Assembly (NCBI GenBank): GCA_900769765.1
Contig: CAAGHW010000036.1
Location: 1-28,309, forward strand
DNA length: 28,309 nucleotides
From: Bacteroidaceae bacterium
GTDB lineage: Bacteria; Bacteroidota; Bacteroidia; Bacteroidales; Bacteroidaceae
Direction: 5' to 3'
Position 1 is the first letter of the stretch, and every line of letters starts with the position of its first letter. The notes under the pieces were generated by a model that worked only from the letters and a program-made list of their open reading frames with translations, had not been told where the DNA came from and made no database searches. Shown here one piece after another: positions 7,310 to 17,430 of this stretch. A program made the translations under genes and the position numbers.

Positions 7310-10300
7310 ATGAGAAAGAAGAGCAAGACATATAGAATATTAAAGGCCACAGCCACCATTGTCTGTATCCCAGTGATTCTTCTATGGATACTCATTGTAA
7401 TGCTGTATATTCCACCTTTGCAACGTTTTGCCGTTGACAAGATTTGCCAAAAGGTAAGCGAAGCGAGTGGCTTTGATATACAATTGGCATCTTTTCATCT
7501 TTCGTTTCCTTTGAAGGTTGGCGTATCGGGGTTTGAAGTTTCACGCAACGACACCATCTTCGCCAAAGGAGAACATGCCGACGTAAACATATCGTTCACC
7601 CCATTGTTGTCGGGAGAGGTTGAGGCCAACTACATATCACTCGAGAAGAGCTTTATAAACACCGGCAATCTAATCCAGGGAATTACCATTGACGGTGAAA
7701 TAGGTTTTTTCAGGGCTATTGCACGAAATGTAGACCTCGAGAAAGAGATTGCGAATCTGCGACAAGTCAACATACATAGCACCGATATCAACATAACCAT
7801 AAACGACACTACGGCGAATGAGCCCGAAGAGGATGATGCCCCACTCAACTGGATTCTGAACCTGCATCGAGGCAGTATAGAAAACTGCAGATTTGCCCTT
7901 AACATGCCTCTTGATACAATTTCTGCAAGTGTCGATTTGGGAAAATTACTTATAAGACACGGCAGGATAGACCTGGGCAAAGAGAGATACGGTATAGCTG
8001 CCATTGCATTAAGCAATACGGGAATAAGGTACGATGCCGGAGACAAGAACAGGGGAACGGAACCATTGAGCCATATCGAACTCAACAACATCAACATAGC
8101 CTGCCAGGATATAGAATACACACCTGACAGCACAAGGTTGGAATTAAAACGGTTCAACCTGATACAGCCGGGAGGTATAAGAATTACCAATGCTTCGACA
8201 AAGCTGTTTGCCGACAAAGAGAAACTGAACGTGGAAGAGCTGACCATCAACAGCAAGAACGGTTCATACGTAAAGGCAAGCACCACATTGGATTGGTCAT
8301 CTGTGTTCGGAAACACAGGAAACATGAGTGCCTTCCTTTCGCTTGCCCTAAACAAAAAGGATTTAAAGGCGTTACTCACAGAAGAACAGTTCGGAGCCCT
8401 ATCGCTCTTTGAAAACGAAATGTTCAGAGGCAGGTTGTCCGTCAATGGCAATACCTCGTATATGGATGTCGACACCATAGACATCCTCATCCCATCCATT
8501 GCCGACCTGCAGGCAAACGGACATGCAAGAAACATAACCGCCATAGATAGTCTCGAAGCAAGGCTCGACTTGAAGAGCAAAAGCGGAGACTTAAGACGAT
8601 TGATAGGTGCGGAGAGAAACGACAGCACACCCGACGTTACAATCAACGCCGAAGGCCATGTCACTTACGCCGCAAAAGCCATAGCGACAGACCTTACAGC
8701 AAGAGGCTTGGGTGGCAACATTGCCACAAAAGCATCATACGACATCAACACCGAGAGATATGAAGCCGACATCGACATCAAAGACATTAATGCCGGCATG
8801 CTTTTGGACAAAGTACCATTAAAAGAATTTACAGGAAAGCTCCTGGCAAAAGGTAAAGGCTTTGACATATTCGGAAAGAGTACCGAGTATGATGTAAACC
8901 TGTCGATAGACACCGTCATATATGACAACATCAAGCTGAATGACATTATGCTGCATGCCAACCAGGAAAAGCAGCTGTCAAACATCGCCTTGACAAGCAA
9001 TTCCGAATACCTGAAATTCAATATTGAAGCCAATACGGAACTCGAGCCCGACAACATCAGCAACAAGACTGCAATAGAGATATCGGAAGCCGACTTTATG
9101 ATGATTGGACTGACTGATGCGGAGCTTGGAACAAGACTAAAGATGAACATTGCCGCATCGACCGACATGCAGGAGAGCCATGCCCTAAAGCTGAATGGAA
9201 AAAGCATTGAAATCATTACCCCCGGCAAGAAATTCACACCGGCCGACATAACATTCGACTTCAGCACAACTCCTGACACCTCGTACATCACCGCGTCAAA
9301 CGGCGACCTGCACATCAAGGGTTCAATGAAGGGCGGATACAACGGCCTGTTCAAATCGCTCGAGAACATCAGCAAGAAACTTAAAGAGGCTACACAGGAG
9401 AAAGACTACACACTATATTACATACACGACTACACACGAGAGCTGCCCGACATATTCTTTGACTTCAGTTGCGGCAAGCAGAACATGCTCCACAACTTCT
9501 TGGCCATAAACAAGATAAACATCAACAACATGAATCTTGACATGTCCATAAACGAGGAGAGAGGCATAAACATAAACAGTGGAGTCTACGGTTTAAAGAC
9601 AGGCGAGATAAACCTCGACACTATACGTTTCTTTACCAAACAGGACGGAAACAACATAAGATACCTCGCCGGAATACGTAGCACAGCCGTAAATCCCCAA
9701 CAGGAGAAATTGACATTCAGCAGCATGCTGTACGGAAATATCTTCAACGACTCCGTAACAACAAACTTCATGTTCCGCGACAGGAAGGAAGGTGTCGGTG
9801 TAAAATTCGGGCTGAAGACTCTTGTAAAGCCCAACGAGCTGAATCTGAGTTTCAGACCTGAAGCTGTGTTGCTGAACAACAGATTCAGTTTCAACAAAGA
9901 GAACTACATTACATTAAAAAGCAACGGCACAATAGATGCCGATGTAACACTAAGCAACGACTCGGAAGCCGGTATGCACCTATACACGACACCGAGCGGC
10001 AGCTCGAAGCTCAATGCAAACCTTGAGCTATTCAATATCGACCTGGCGGAATTGACAAGCGTAATGCCGTTTGTTCCGGACATTGCAGGACTGCTGAACC
10101 TTGAGCTTTACCTCAACAAAAGCAAAGATGATATGATGCTGAGCAGCGACATCAGAATCGACGATGTCGCATACGAAGGCACACCGATAGGCAATGAGGC
10201 CTTAGAGATAGTCTATTTCCCCAAGAATGAAAAGACACACTACCTCGATGTGTTGATGAGACACAACGAAGAGGAGGTTCTACACCTTAGCGGTGACTAT

Positions 10301-11947
10301 CTCGATGACGCCAAAGGCCCTGGCCTTTATGGCAACATTAGCCTTAACCGATTCCCTTTGAACATCACCCATGCATTTACAAAAGATGCAGGCATGAGCC
10401 TTAACGGATACATCAACAGCGAACTTAAAGCTGACGGTAAATTATCGGCACTCTCGACAGACGGATTCATACAATTCGACTCTGTATATATAAATGCACC
10501 TCTTTTTGGTACAGACCTTCACCTTTCAGATAAAAAGGTAAACATAGACAACAACAAGATTACGTTCCGCAATTTCGATATTTATGCCAAGGGCGACACC
10601 CCCTTCAAGCTGAACGGTTCGGTAGATATGGACCGACTCACAAACCCGACATTCAACCTGCGCATGAACGCAAGCGACTACGAACTTATAAATGCCCCAC
10701 GCACCAAAGGCAGTATGCTGTATGGCAAGATGTTCATAGATTTCAGGGCATTCATATCAGGTGCCTTGAACAACATGAAGGTCTATGGCAACGCTACCCT
10801 GCTCGGCAAGAGCAACATAACATATGTGATGCAGGATGCTCCCATTACTACCGACAAGGAGCTTGATGGCCTGGTTGAATTTGTCAATTTCCAGGACACG
10901 ACAAAAGTTGAAGAGATTGAAGAAGAGGCCGACTTCGGAAACATGAACATTAGTCTTGGATTAAAGATTGAAGACGGAGCAAGAATAAACGCCGACCTTG
11001 ATGCCAACCGCAACAGTTATGTAATGCTTCGCGGAGGAGGAAACCTCAACATGACATATACGAACGACAACGGACTAAACGTAACCGGAACATACGCTAT
11101 GGACGAAGGCGAACTCAAGTACGAACTGCCTATCATACCGTTAAAGACATTCCACATAACAGACGGTAGCAAGGTAATGTGGAACGGAGATGTGCTTGAC
11201 CCCACACTTGAAATCACTGCAACGGAACGAATAACAACATCGGTGGAGATAGACGACAGCGGAATGCAGCCCGTTGCATTTGATGTAGGTGTAAAGCTGA
11301 GCAACACATTGAGCAACATGGGACTGACATTCACGATTTCAGCCCCCGAGAATGCCGTTGTTCAGGACCAGCTGAACAGCCTCGACGCAGAGACATTGAA
11401 CAAATATGCCGTCACCATGCTTATAACAGGAACATATATAGGCAACACCAAAGGCATGACGGTATCAAATGCCTTGAGTTCATTCCTCGATGCGAAAATA
11501 AACGACCTTGCCGGCACAGCCATGAAAAGCGTAAGCGTGAATGTAGGCATAAGCGACGCCGAGAATGCCGAGACAGGAAGCACATACAAGAACTACTCTT
11601 TCAGTTTCAAGAAGCGTTTCTTCAACGACCGTCTGACAATTGTCATCGGCGGAGAGGTGAACAGCGGTGACCACCCTGTTGCAAACGACAGCTTCATAAA
11701 CAATGTTTCGCTCGAATGGAAGATCAGTGACAGCAGCAACCGATACCTACGAATATTCTATGACAAGAATTACGAATCGCTGCTCGAAGGTGAAATCATA
11801 GAGACTGGAATAGGTTACGTATATAAGAAAAAACTACAGAATCTGAAGGAATTGTTCATATTCAGGAAGAACGACAAAAAAGCCTTGACACCCGAAGCGG
11901 GAGTAAAGCGAAATGGGGATAAAAGAACGAAAGGGGAAGTGAAATGA
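7310..11947 (+). CDS. tamB: TamB-family translocation/assembly module protein
   Basis: This 1545-residue protein starts with a basic segment and one membrane anchor (YRILKATATIVCIPVILLWI and onward), followed by a very long, beta-rich periplasmic region of AsmA/TamB style. The C-terminal several hundred residues (for example NAPRTKGSMLYGKMFIDF, LKTFHITDGSKVMWNGDVLD, FSFKKRFFNDRLTIVIGGE) look like the TamB (DUF490) domain. TamB proteins bridge the two membranes and are linked to outer-membrane protein insertion and phospholipid transport. The next gene codes for an Omp85 partner and overlaps by four bases (ATGA), the usual tamB-tamA arrangement. The ATG at 7310 was chosen because it gives the classic short cytoplasmic N-terminus. 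Family assignment is by architecture and context. Confidence 0.9.
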   Translation: MRKKSKTYRILKATATIVCIPVILLWILIVMLYIPPLQRFAVDKICQKVSEASGFDIQLASFHLSFPLKVGVSGFEVSRNDTIFAKGEHADVNISFTPLLSGEVEANYISLEKSFINTGNLIQGITIDGEIGFFRAIARNVDLEKEIANLRQVNIHSTDINITINDTTANEPEEDDAPLNWILNLHRGSIENCRFALNMPLDTISASVDLGKLLIRHGRIDLGKERYGIAAIALSNTGIRYDAGDKNRGTEPLSHIELNNINIACQDIEYTPDSTRLELKRFNLIQPGGIRITNASTKLFADKEKLNVEELTINSKNGSYVKASTTLDWSSVFGNTGNMSAFLSLALNKKDLKALLTEEQFGALSLFENEMFRGRLSVNGNTSYMDVDTIDILIPSIADLQANGHARNITAIDSLEARLDLKSKSGDLRRLIGAERNDSTPDVTINAEGHVTYAAKAIATDLTARGLGGNIATKASYDINTERYEADIDIKDINAGMLLDKVPLKEFTGKLLAKGKGFDIFGKSTEYDVNLSIDTVIYDNIKLNDIMLHANQEKQLSNIALTSNSEYLKFNIEANTELEPDNISNKTAIEISEADFMMIGLTDAELGTRLKMNIAASTDMQESHALKLNGKSIEIITPGKKFTPADITFDFSTTPDTSYITASNGDLHIKGSMKGGYNGLFKSLENISKKLKEATQEKDYTLYYIHDYTRELPDIFFDFSCGKQNMLHNFLAINKININNMNLDMSINEERGININSGVYGLKTGEINLDTIRFFTKQDGNNIRYLAGIRSTAVNPQQEKLTFSSMLYGNIFNDSVTTNFMFRDRKEGVGVKFGLKTLVKPNELNLSFRPEAVLLNNRFSFNKENYITLKSNGTIDADVTLSNDSEAGMHLYTTPSGSSKLNANLELFNIDLAELTSVMPFVPDIAGLLNLELYLNKSKDDMMLSSDIRIDDVAYEGTPIGNEALEIVYFPKNEKTHYLDVLMRHNEEEVLHLSGDYLDDAKGPGLYGNISLNRFPLNITHAFTKDAGMSLNGYINSELKADGKLSALSTDGFIQFDSVYINAPLFGTDLHLSDKKVNIDNNKITFRNFDIYAKGDTPFKLNGSVDMDRLTNPTFNLRMNASDYELINAPRTKGSMLYGKMFIDFRAFISGALNNMKVYGNATLLGKSNITYVMQDAPITTDKELDGLVEFVNFQDTTKVEEIEEEADFGNMNISLGLKIEDGARINADLDANRNSYVMLRGGGNLNMTYTNDNGLNVTGTYAMDEGELKYELPIIPLKTFHITDGSKVMWNGDVLDPTLEITATERITTSVEIDDSGMQPVAFDVGVKLSNTLSNMGLTFTISAPENAVVQDQLNSLDAETLNKYAVTMLITGTYIGNTKGMTVSNALSSFLDAKINDLAGTAMKSVSVNVGISDAENAETGSTYKNYSFSFKKRFFNDRLTIVIGGEVNSGDHPVANDSFINNVSLEWKISDSSNRYLRIFYDKNYESLLEGEIIETGIGYVYKKKLQNLKELFIFRKNDKKALTPEAGVKRNGDKRTKGEVK

Positions 11948-14259
11948 GAAAATTATATATAGTGGCGCTTTTCGTAATGCTGCTTACTTCATGTTCAACG
12001 ACAAGACTTATTACCGATGGAGAACAACTGTACACCGGTATAAAGGCCATTGAATTTGTCGAAGAAGAGAAGTATGCCAATACAACAACAGGAGAGACGG
12101 CTGTCGAAGAGGTGACAGGCGCTCTTGAATGTGCTCCTAATGGTGCCATCTTGGGAAGTTCCAAATGGCGTGCATTGCCGTTGGGCCTATGGTGGTATAA
12201 CGGATTCCACGATTCAAAGACAAAAATAGGCAAATGGTTCTTCAACACCTTCGCCACAGACCCCGTACTGATATCAAATGTAAATCCGAAACTACGCGCA
12301 GAAGTGGCAACCGAAGTGCTCAAATATTACGGATACTTTAACGGAAAGGTTACATCAGAGATAGTCACAAACAAGAAAAACGCAAAAAAAGCAAAAGTCA
12401 AATACATTGTAACGCTGAACGAGCCATACCGTTACGACAGCATAGAATACAACAATTTCCCTGCATCGGCCGACAGTATAATAAAAGCCACATGGCGTAA
12501 TCGGCTCATCAGGCAAGACGAGCAGTTCAATGCTGCTGCCATGGAAGAGGAGCGCACAAGACTAAGCGGACTGTTCAAGAACAACGGCTACTATTATTAC
12601 CAGCCCGGATATATAAAATACCTTGCCGACAGCATAAACACACCGGGCAAGATAAAGATACGGGTACAGCCTGAAAAGAATCTCCCGGCACGCGTATCAC
12701 GCACATGGAAATTCGGAAACACAAACATTCGCGTGACAAAGAGCAATGCCGCAGGAGAGCGCAACACCATCACAAACGACACCATAGGCAGCAGGTTCTT
12801 CAGATATGTATACAACGGAAAGAAACCGCCTGTCAAACTCGATGCCTTACTGCGCAACATACAGATAAGGCCGGGCGAACTGTACTCATACGACAAGCAA
12901 CAGAGTGCGTTCAAGCGATTGGGGCAGATGAATATATTCAGCAACATAAACTTCAACCTCACACCACGAGGAGACAGCGACACGCTGGATATAGACATTA
13001 CGACACAGCTCGACAAACCGTACGATTTCACATTCGAGTTGAACGCCACATCAAAGAGCAACGACCAAATAGGCCCGGGAAGCAAGATAAGCCTTGCACG
13101 CAAGAATGTGTTCCGTGGTGGCGAGACACTGAAATTCACACTCAACGGCTCATACGAATGGCAGACAGACAAGAATGTGAAAGGACGTGCAGCCGTAATC
13201 AATTCATGGGAGGTAGGAGCCGATGTATCACTATCGTTTCCGAGAGTATTCTTTCCGTTCATACACCGCAGACATCTTCGTATTCCTGCCACCACGTCAT
13301 TGCGCTTGCATACCGACCTGATGAACCGCTCCGGCTTTTTCAGGATGATACGTGCCGGTGGTGATGCCACATACAAAATCTATTCACACAGCACCACCAC
13401 ACACACAGTCATTCCGTTCCGCCTGTCTTACGACATGTTGCTGAGCACTACGGAAAAATTCGACTCCATAGCGAAACATAACCGTTCTATAGAGAACAGC
13501 TTCCGTAACCAGTTTATCCCTGCCATGCAATACACATACACATACGACAACACCAATACCTACCATCGCAATAAGACATGGATTGAAACGTCAGTAACAT
13601 CGGCCGGCAATATAACATCACTGATATTCTATGCATTCGGCAAGGATCTCAACCAAAAGGACAAGAACATCTTCGGCAATCCATACGCACAATTCATCAA
13701 AGGAACAGCCGAGATGAGACAACTGTGGAAAATTGACAACAACCAATACATAGCAACAAGAATAATGGCCGGCGCCATATACAGCTACGGCAATTCCGAA
13801 TATGCCCCCTACAGCGAACAGTTCTACATAGGAGGAGCAAACAGCCTTAGAGCATTCACCATACGCTCTGTAGGCCCCGGCAGTTTCCGCCCCGACAACG
13901 AGAACAGATACTCTTACCTCGATGAGACAGGAACACTGAAATTTGAATTGAATGTAGAATACCGTTTCAGGATTATCTCCGACCTGCACGGAGCCCTTTT
14001 TGTCGATGCCGGCAATATATGGCTCATGAAAGAGGACCCCGAACGTCCTGGCGGCGAACTCAAAGCATCGACCTTTGCAGAACAGATAGCATTGAACACA
14101 GGATTCGGAGTGCGATACGACCTCAGTTTCCTTGTTCTACGCCTTGATTTCGGTTTAGGACTACATGCCCCATACAAGACAAAGCGTAACGGCTATTTCA
14201 ACCTCTCGCCATTCAAGGACGGCTTTGCATGGCACTTTGCCATAGGATATCCTTTCTAA
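11944..14259 (+). CDS. tamL: Omp85-family outer membrane protein, lipidated TamA-like (TamL)
   Basis: The product has 771 residues. It begins with a lipoprotein signal, MRKLYIVALFVMLLTSC, with lipid attachment predicted at Cys17, unlike classical TamA. POTRA-like segments follow (VATEVLKYYGYFNGKV, EERTRLSGLFKNNGYYYY, QSAFKRLGQMNIFSNINF). The C-terminal half is a BamA-type beta barrel with GPGSKISLARKNVFRGGETL, QFYIGGANSLRAFTIRSVGPG, and a final strand ending in aromatic Phe (FAIGYPF), the expected beta-signal. Bacteroidota are known to use a lipidated TamA variant named TamL. Translational coupling to tamB supports one complex acting in outer-membrane biogenesis. Only a weak hairpin (CTAAAA/TTTTAG, near 14257-14271) follows the stop. 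Confidence 0.9.
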   Translation: MRKLYIVALFVMLLTSCSTTRLITDGEQLYTGIKAIEFVEEEKYANTTTGETAVEEVTGALECAPNGAILGSSKWRALPLGLWWYNGFHDSKTKIGKWFFNTFATDPVLISNVNPKLRAEVATEVLKYYGYFNGKVTSEIVTNKKNAKKAKVKYIVTLNEPYRYDSIEYNNFPASADSIIKATWRNRLIRQDEQFNAAAMEEERTRLSGLFKNNGYYYYQPGYIKYLADSINTPGKIKIRVQPEKNLPARVSRTWKFGNTNIRVTKSNAAGERNTITNDTIGSRFFRYVYNGKKPPVKLDALLRNIQIRPGELYSYDKQQSAFKRLGQMNIFSNINFNLTPRGDSDTLDIDITTQLDKPYDFTFELNATSKSNDQIGPGSKISLARKNVFRGGETLKFTLNGSYEWQTDKNVKGRAAVINSWEVGADVSLSFPRVFFPFIHRRHLRIPATTSLRLHTDLMNRSGFFRMIRAGGDATYKIYSHSTTTHTVIPFRLSYDMLLSTTEKFDSIAKHNRSIENSFRNQFIPAMQYTYTYDNTNTYHRNKTWIETSVTSAGNITSLIFYAFGKDLNQKDKNIFGNPYAQFIKGTAEMRQLWKIDNNQYIATRIMAGAIYSYGNSEYAPYSEQFYIGGANSLRAFTIRSVGPGSFRPDNENRYSYLDETGTLKFELNVEYRFRIISDLHGALFVDAGNIWLMKEDPERPGGELKASTFAEQIALNTGFGVRYDLSFLVLRLDFGLGLHAPYKTKRNGYFNLSPFKDGFAWHFAIGYPF

Positions 14260-14322
14260 AAGTTTTTTTAGAGTATTTTAAATCCTTTTTTACAAGATTT
14301 TTAAACACTTTCTCAATATTTT

Positions 14323-14355
14323 TTGCATATAATTGACTTTTTAATTGTACCTTTG
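14323..14355 (+). promoter_or_regulatory. Probable promoter of the nucleotidyltransferase gene
   Basis: TACCTTTG at 14348-14355 matches the -7 consensus exactly. The nearest TTG in range is at 14323-14325, 22 bases upstream, slightly longer than the usual 19-21. The leader would be about 65 bases, and the surrounding 14260-14426 is very A/T-rich. Confidence 0.65.
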
Positions 14356-14426
14356 AAAAGTATGGTATATAAAATACCCGTAAACAGACGAGAACAACTT
14401 ATAATAAACATCTAATATTTACTAAA

Positions 14427-15332
14427 ATGAAACCTACACTTTTTGTTTTGGCTGCAGGTATGGGCAGCCGTTATGGTGGTTTGAAACAGTTGGATGGTCT
14501 TGGCCCTAACGGTGAGACTATCATGGACTACTCTATCTTCGATGCTATCCGTGGCGGATTCGGTAAGTTGGTTTTTGTTATCCGTAAGGATTTCGAGCAG
14601 GACTTCCGCGACAAGGTATTGAGTAAATACGAAGGTCACATCCCTACAGAGCTTGTTTTCCAGGCTATCGACAACCTTCCCGAAGGTTTTGAGGTTCCTG
14701 CAGAGCGCACTAAGCCTTGGGGTACAAACCACGCTGTATTGATGGGTAAAGATGCCATCAACGAGCCTTTTGCAGTTATCAATGCTGACGACTTCTACGG
14801 ACGCGATGCTTTTGCCGTTATGGGCAAATGGTTGAGCGAGCTCCCCGAGGGCAGCGAGGGCAAATACTCAATGGTAGGTTTCCGCATCTGCAACACTTTG
14901 AGCGAGAACGGTAGCGTAGCACGTGGTGTTTGCGAAAAGAACGACCAGAACATGCTTACAGGCGTTGTTGAGCGTACAGAGATTATGCGCGTTGACGGTC
15001 CTATCTGCTTCAAGGACGAAGCTGGTGCATGGCAGCCTGTTGGCGAGGAGACTCCTGTTTCAATGAACTTCTGGGGTTTCACTCCCGACTACTTCAAGCA
15101 CTCTGAAGAGCAGTTCGTTGACTTCTTGAAGGAGAACGTAGACAAGCCTAAGGCAGAATACTTCATTCCTTTGGTTGTAAACAACCTTACTACAACAGGC
15201 AAGGCAAGCTGTGAAGTTCTTGACACAACAGCAAAATGGTTCGGTGTAACATACGCTGCTGACCGTCCTGCTACAGTAGAGAAGATTCAGGCACTTGTTG
15301 ACGCAGGTGAATATCCCGAGAAGTTGTTCTAA
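14427..15332 (+). CDS. Sugar-phosphate nucleotidyltransferase
   Basis: This 301-residue protein has the NTP-transferase fold. It opens with FVLAAGMGSRYGGLKQLDGL, the glycine-rich nucleotide-binding loop with its Arg and Lys, then GPNGETIMDYSIFDA, and AVINADDFYGRDAF, where the Asp residues bind the metal and nucleotide. Such enzymes join a sugar 1-phosphate to an NTP to make an NDP-sugar. The sugar cannot be told from the sequence, and no pathway partners are adjacent. Codon choice is strongly biased (GAC, AAC, TTC, GGT, CGT/CGC, AAG), unlike tamB/tamL, suggesting high expression. It stands alone between its own promoter and a strong terminator. Confidence 0.88.
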   Translation: MKPTLFVLAAGMGSRYGGLKQLDGLGPNGETIMDYSIFDAIRGGFGKLVFVIRKDFEQDFRDKVLSKYEGHIPTELVFQAIDNLPEGFEVPAERTKPWGTNHAVLMGKDAINEPFAVINADDFYGRDAFAVMGKWLSELPEGSEGKYSMVGFRICNTLSENGSVARGVCEKNDQNMLTGVVERTEIMRVDGPICFKDEAGAWQPVGEETPVSMNFWGFTPDYFKHSEEQFVDFLKENVDKPKAEYFIPLVVNNLTTTGKASCEVLDTTAKWFGVTYAADRPATVEKIQALVDAGEYPEKLF

Positions 15333-15348
15333 TCAACAGAAGAACGAC

Positions 15349-15395
15349 ATACATAAAAACAGCTCTTGGAAATTCCAAGAGCTGTTTTTATGTAT
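15349..15395 (+). terminator. Intrinsic terminator with unusually long stem
   Basis: A perfect inverted repeat has 23-base arms (15349-15371 and 15373-15395) around one base. The GC-rich core is CAGCTCTTGGAA/TTCCAAGAGCTG, flanked by A and T runs on the two sides. It lies shortly after the nucleotidyltransferase stop, and its A/T symmetry would let it work in both directions. Confidence 0.9.
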
Positions 15396-15426
15396 ATAAG
15401 TAAACAAGCTTGTTCTATCGGCACAC

Positions 15427-15459
15427 AAAAAAAACGGAAGTTCGTGAACTTCCGTTTTT
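15427..15459 (-). terminator. Intrinsic terminator of the FISUMP lipoprotein gene
   Basis: Arms ACGGAAGTTC (15434-15443) and GAACTTCCGT (15446-15455) form a hairpin. On the minus strand it is followed by eight T residues (complement of 15427-15434). It may also act as a second plus-strand terminator. Confidence 0.88.
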
Positions 15460-15478
15460 GTATAGTTATAAATAAATA

Positions 15479-17317
15479 TCACTTGAAAACAGGACGTATG
15501 CAACGACCACTATAACGACGGGAAAAGTCATCACTCAAGTACTCCTCATTATTAAAATGCAGATAGTATGCACGATTGCAGCTCTTGAACACAGTACTTG
15601 TCCAATAATATCCACCGGCAACCTTGTTGAAGACATTTCCATCATTCTTATAACCTGTAGCAGGCAAGAAGATACTGTTACCATTTGGACCTGTTACCTT
15701 ATATCCAGGCACATCATTAACAGTTGTCCACTCCCAAGTACATTCTTTGCAGAGTTCCTTTAACTCTTTGTATGTAGGCATACGCCAAATTGCACCCCAA
15801 TTTGCATTAGCGGCATCATCTTCTGCTTCAAGAGTTTCTTTACCATCAACAATTCCAAAACGGTCTTGAATGCAATATTTAGTCACCATTGCATAATCGT
15901 TATTGTAATATTTATAGGTTTTCCAACTATAATCATCCTTTACTTCCGATTCACCCCAAGCATAATAACCGCCAACATTTTCAGGAGATTCCGCACCAAC
16001 ATTGCAGGTAGCCCACTTCAAGCCACTCGGCAAGCCCAAATCTACATACTCGTGTCCGTTCAATGTTCTTCTGAACTCAGCAAACACCTTGACATTCTTA
16101 TTAACGGCAAATGTATATGAAAGTTCTGTACTAACAGGAGTTTCTGAATCATCGACAAACCAGCCGTAAAGCTCATAGCCCTTGTCGGGTGTTGCAACAA
16201 GTGTAACATCAGTACCGGAGAAAACAATCATTTTCTTGTCCGAAGAGTTTGCAAAAGAAGCCTTACCGTATTCGCTATTGCTTATTGATACAATTGGACA
16301 AGCCTTGAATTTAGCAAGCAAAGAGATGTCTTCAAGCGCTGCAAAAGTATAGTTCATGTCGGTGCTGACTGCTGTCTTAGAATCACCTGCAAACCAACCT
16401 ACGAACTCATAGTTCTTATCAGGAGTAGCAATGACAGTAGCATCTGCGCCCTTCAGTACAACTTTTGAGTCATCAGAAGAGTCGGCAAAAGCCACCTTAC
16501 CATTCTTTTCGCTGCTTATAGTAACGACAGGACTCTGATAGAACTTGGCAACCAAAGAGATATTCTTTGACGCTGTAAATGTATAATCCAATTCTGTGCT
16601 TACAGGAGTTTCTGCATTTGCCATAAACCATCCTTCGAACTCACAATCTTTTTCAGGAACAGCCTTAACTGATACACTGCTACCTGAAAGAACTATTTTC
16701 GACTTACCGGCACCATCGGCAAAAGAAGCCTTACCGTATTCGTTGCTACTTATTGAAACAACCGGGCTTTTGATAAACTTGGCCACCAAAGAAACCTTCT
16801 TTGAAACATTAAAAGTATAGTTTGCCGCAGAGCTTACCTTATCATCGTCTACAAACCATCCGACAAACTCACAATTCTCATCAGGAGTTGCCACAACAGT
16901 AATTTCTGTACCAGACTTGAAAACTTGAGAAGCCTCAGAAGAATCCGTAAAAGCGGCGCTACCATTGCCGTTGCTGCTTATTTCAACAACCGGTGATTTT
17001 CCAAATCGCGCAAGCAAAGAGACACTCTTTGAAGCTACAAAAGTATAATTTGCCTCAGTGCTGACCGCAGTCTTTTCTTTATCCTCGAACCAACCGACAA
17101 ATTCACATTCAGGTTTGGGAGTTGCAACAATTCTCACGGTATCACCTTGAAAGAAAGTCATTGTTTTTTCAGGGAAATCCACAAAAGCTGCTGCACCCGA
17201 AGCCGTATTCTTCAAAGTAATTTCGCAAACCTCTTTTCTGCCATTACCGCAACTGCAGAACAGCGACATCGTAAGAGCCATCACAAGCCCAAAAGAGATG
17301 AAAAATGTTCTTTTCAT
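15479..17317 (-). CDS. Lipoprotein with five InlB-like repeats and a C-terminal FISUMP domain
   Basis: The product has 612 residues. It begins with a lipoprotein-type signal (MKRTFFISFGLVMALTMSLF then CSC), with Cys23 the probable lipidation site although the lipobox is not ideal. Residues about 31-420 are five tandem repeats of roughly 77 residues with the pattern GxAxFxDSS, VxATPDxxCEFVGWFxDDxxxVSTxxxYTF, xSLxAKF, resembling the InlB B-repeat/listeria-bacteroides repeat group. The C-terminus (from about 421, HEYVDLGLPSGLKWATCNVG, YYAWGE, WRMPTYKEL, GRCIRPV) is a FISUMP domain (Fibrobacter succinogenes major paralogous domain), common in Bacteroidota surface proteins. A surface or secreted role is likely, but the molecular function is unknown. 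It is monocistronic with its own promoter and terminator. Confidence 0.88.
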   Translation of the reverse strand: MKRTFFISFGLVMALTMSLFCSCGNGRKEVCEITLKNTASGAAAFVDFPEKTMTFFQGDTVRIVATPKPECEFVGWFEDKEKTAVSTEANYTFVASKSVSLLARFGKSPVVEISSNGNGSAAFTDSSEASQVFKSGTEITVVATPDENCEFVGWFVDDDKVSSAANYTFNVSKKVSLVAKFIKSPVVSISSNEYGKASFADGAGKSKIVLSGSSVSVKAVPEKDCEFEGWFMANAETPVSTELDYTFTASKNISLVAKFYQSPVVTISSEKNGKVAFADSSDDSKVVLKGADATVIATPDKNYEFVGWFAGDSKTAVSTDMNYTFAALEDISLLAKFKACPIVSISNSEYGKASFANSSDKKMIVFSGTDVTLVATPDKGYELYGWFVDDSETPVSTELSYTFAVNKNVKVFAEFRRTLNGHEYVDLGLPSGLKWATCNVGAESPENVGGYYAWGESEVKDDYSWKTYKYYNNDYAMVTKYCIQDRFGIVDGKETLEAEDDAANANWGAIWRMPTYKELKELCKECTWEWTTVNDVPGYKVTGPNGNSIFLPATGYKNDGNVFNKVAGGYYWTSTVFKSCNRAYYLHFNNEEYLSDDFSRRYSGRCIRPVFK

Positions 17318-17399
17318 AGATATATACTATTATATTATTATTCCTGAATGTAGTAAAGCCTTGTAATAAAACTGATTCAAACACATTATTACACATCTA

Positions 17400-17430
17400 C
17401 AAAAATAATAGTTCAATTTCAATTAAACAA
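17400..17430 (-). promoter_or_regulatory. Bacteroidota-type promoter of the FISUMP lipoprotein gene
   Basis: On the minus strand TTG at 17430-17428, a 20-base spacer and TATTTTTG at 17407-17400 match the consensus. The leader is about 75 bases. Confidence 0.78.
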
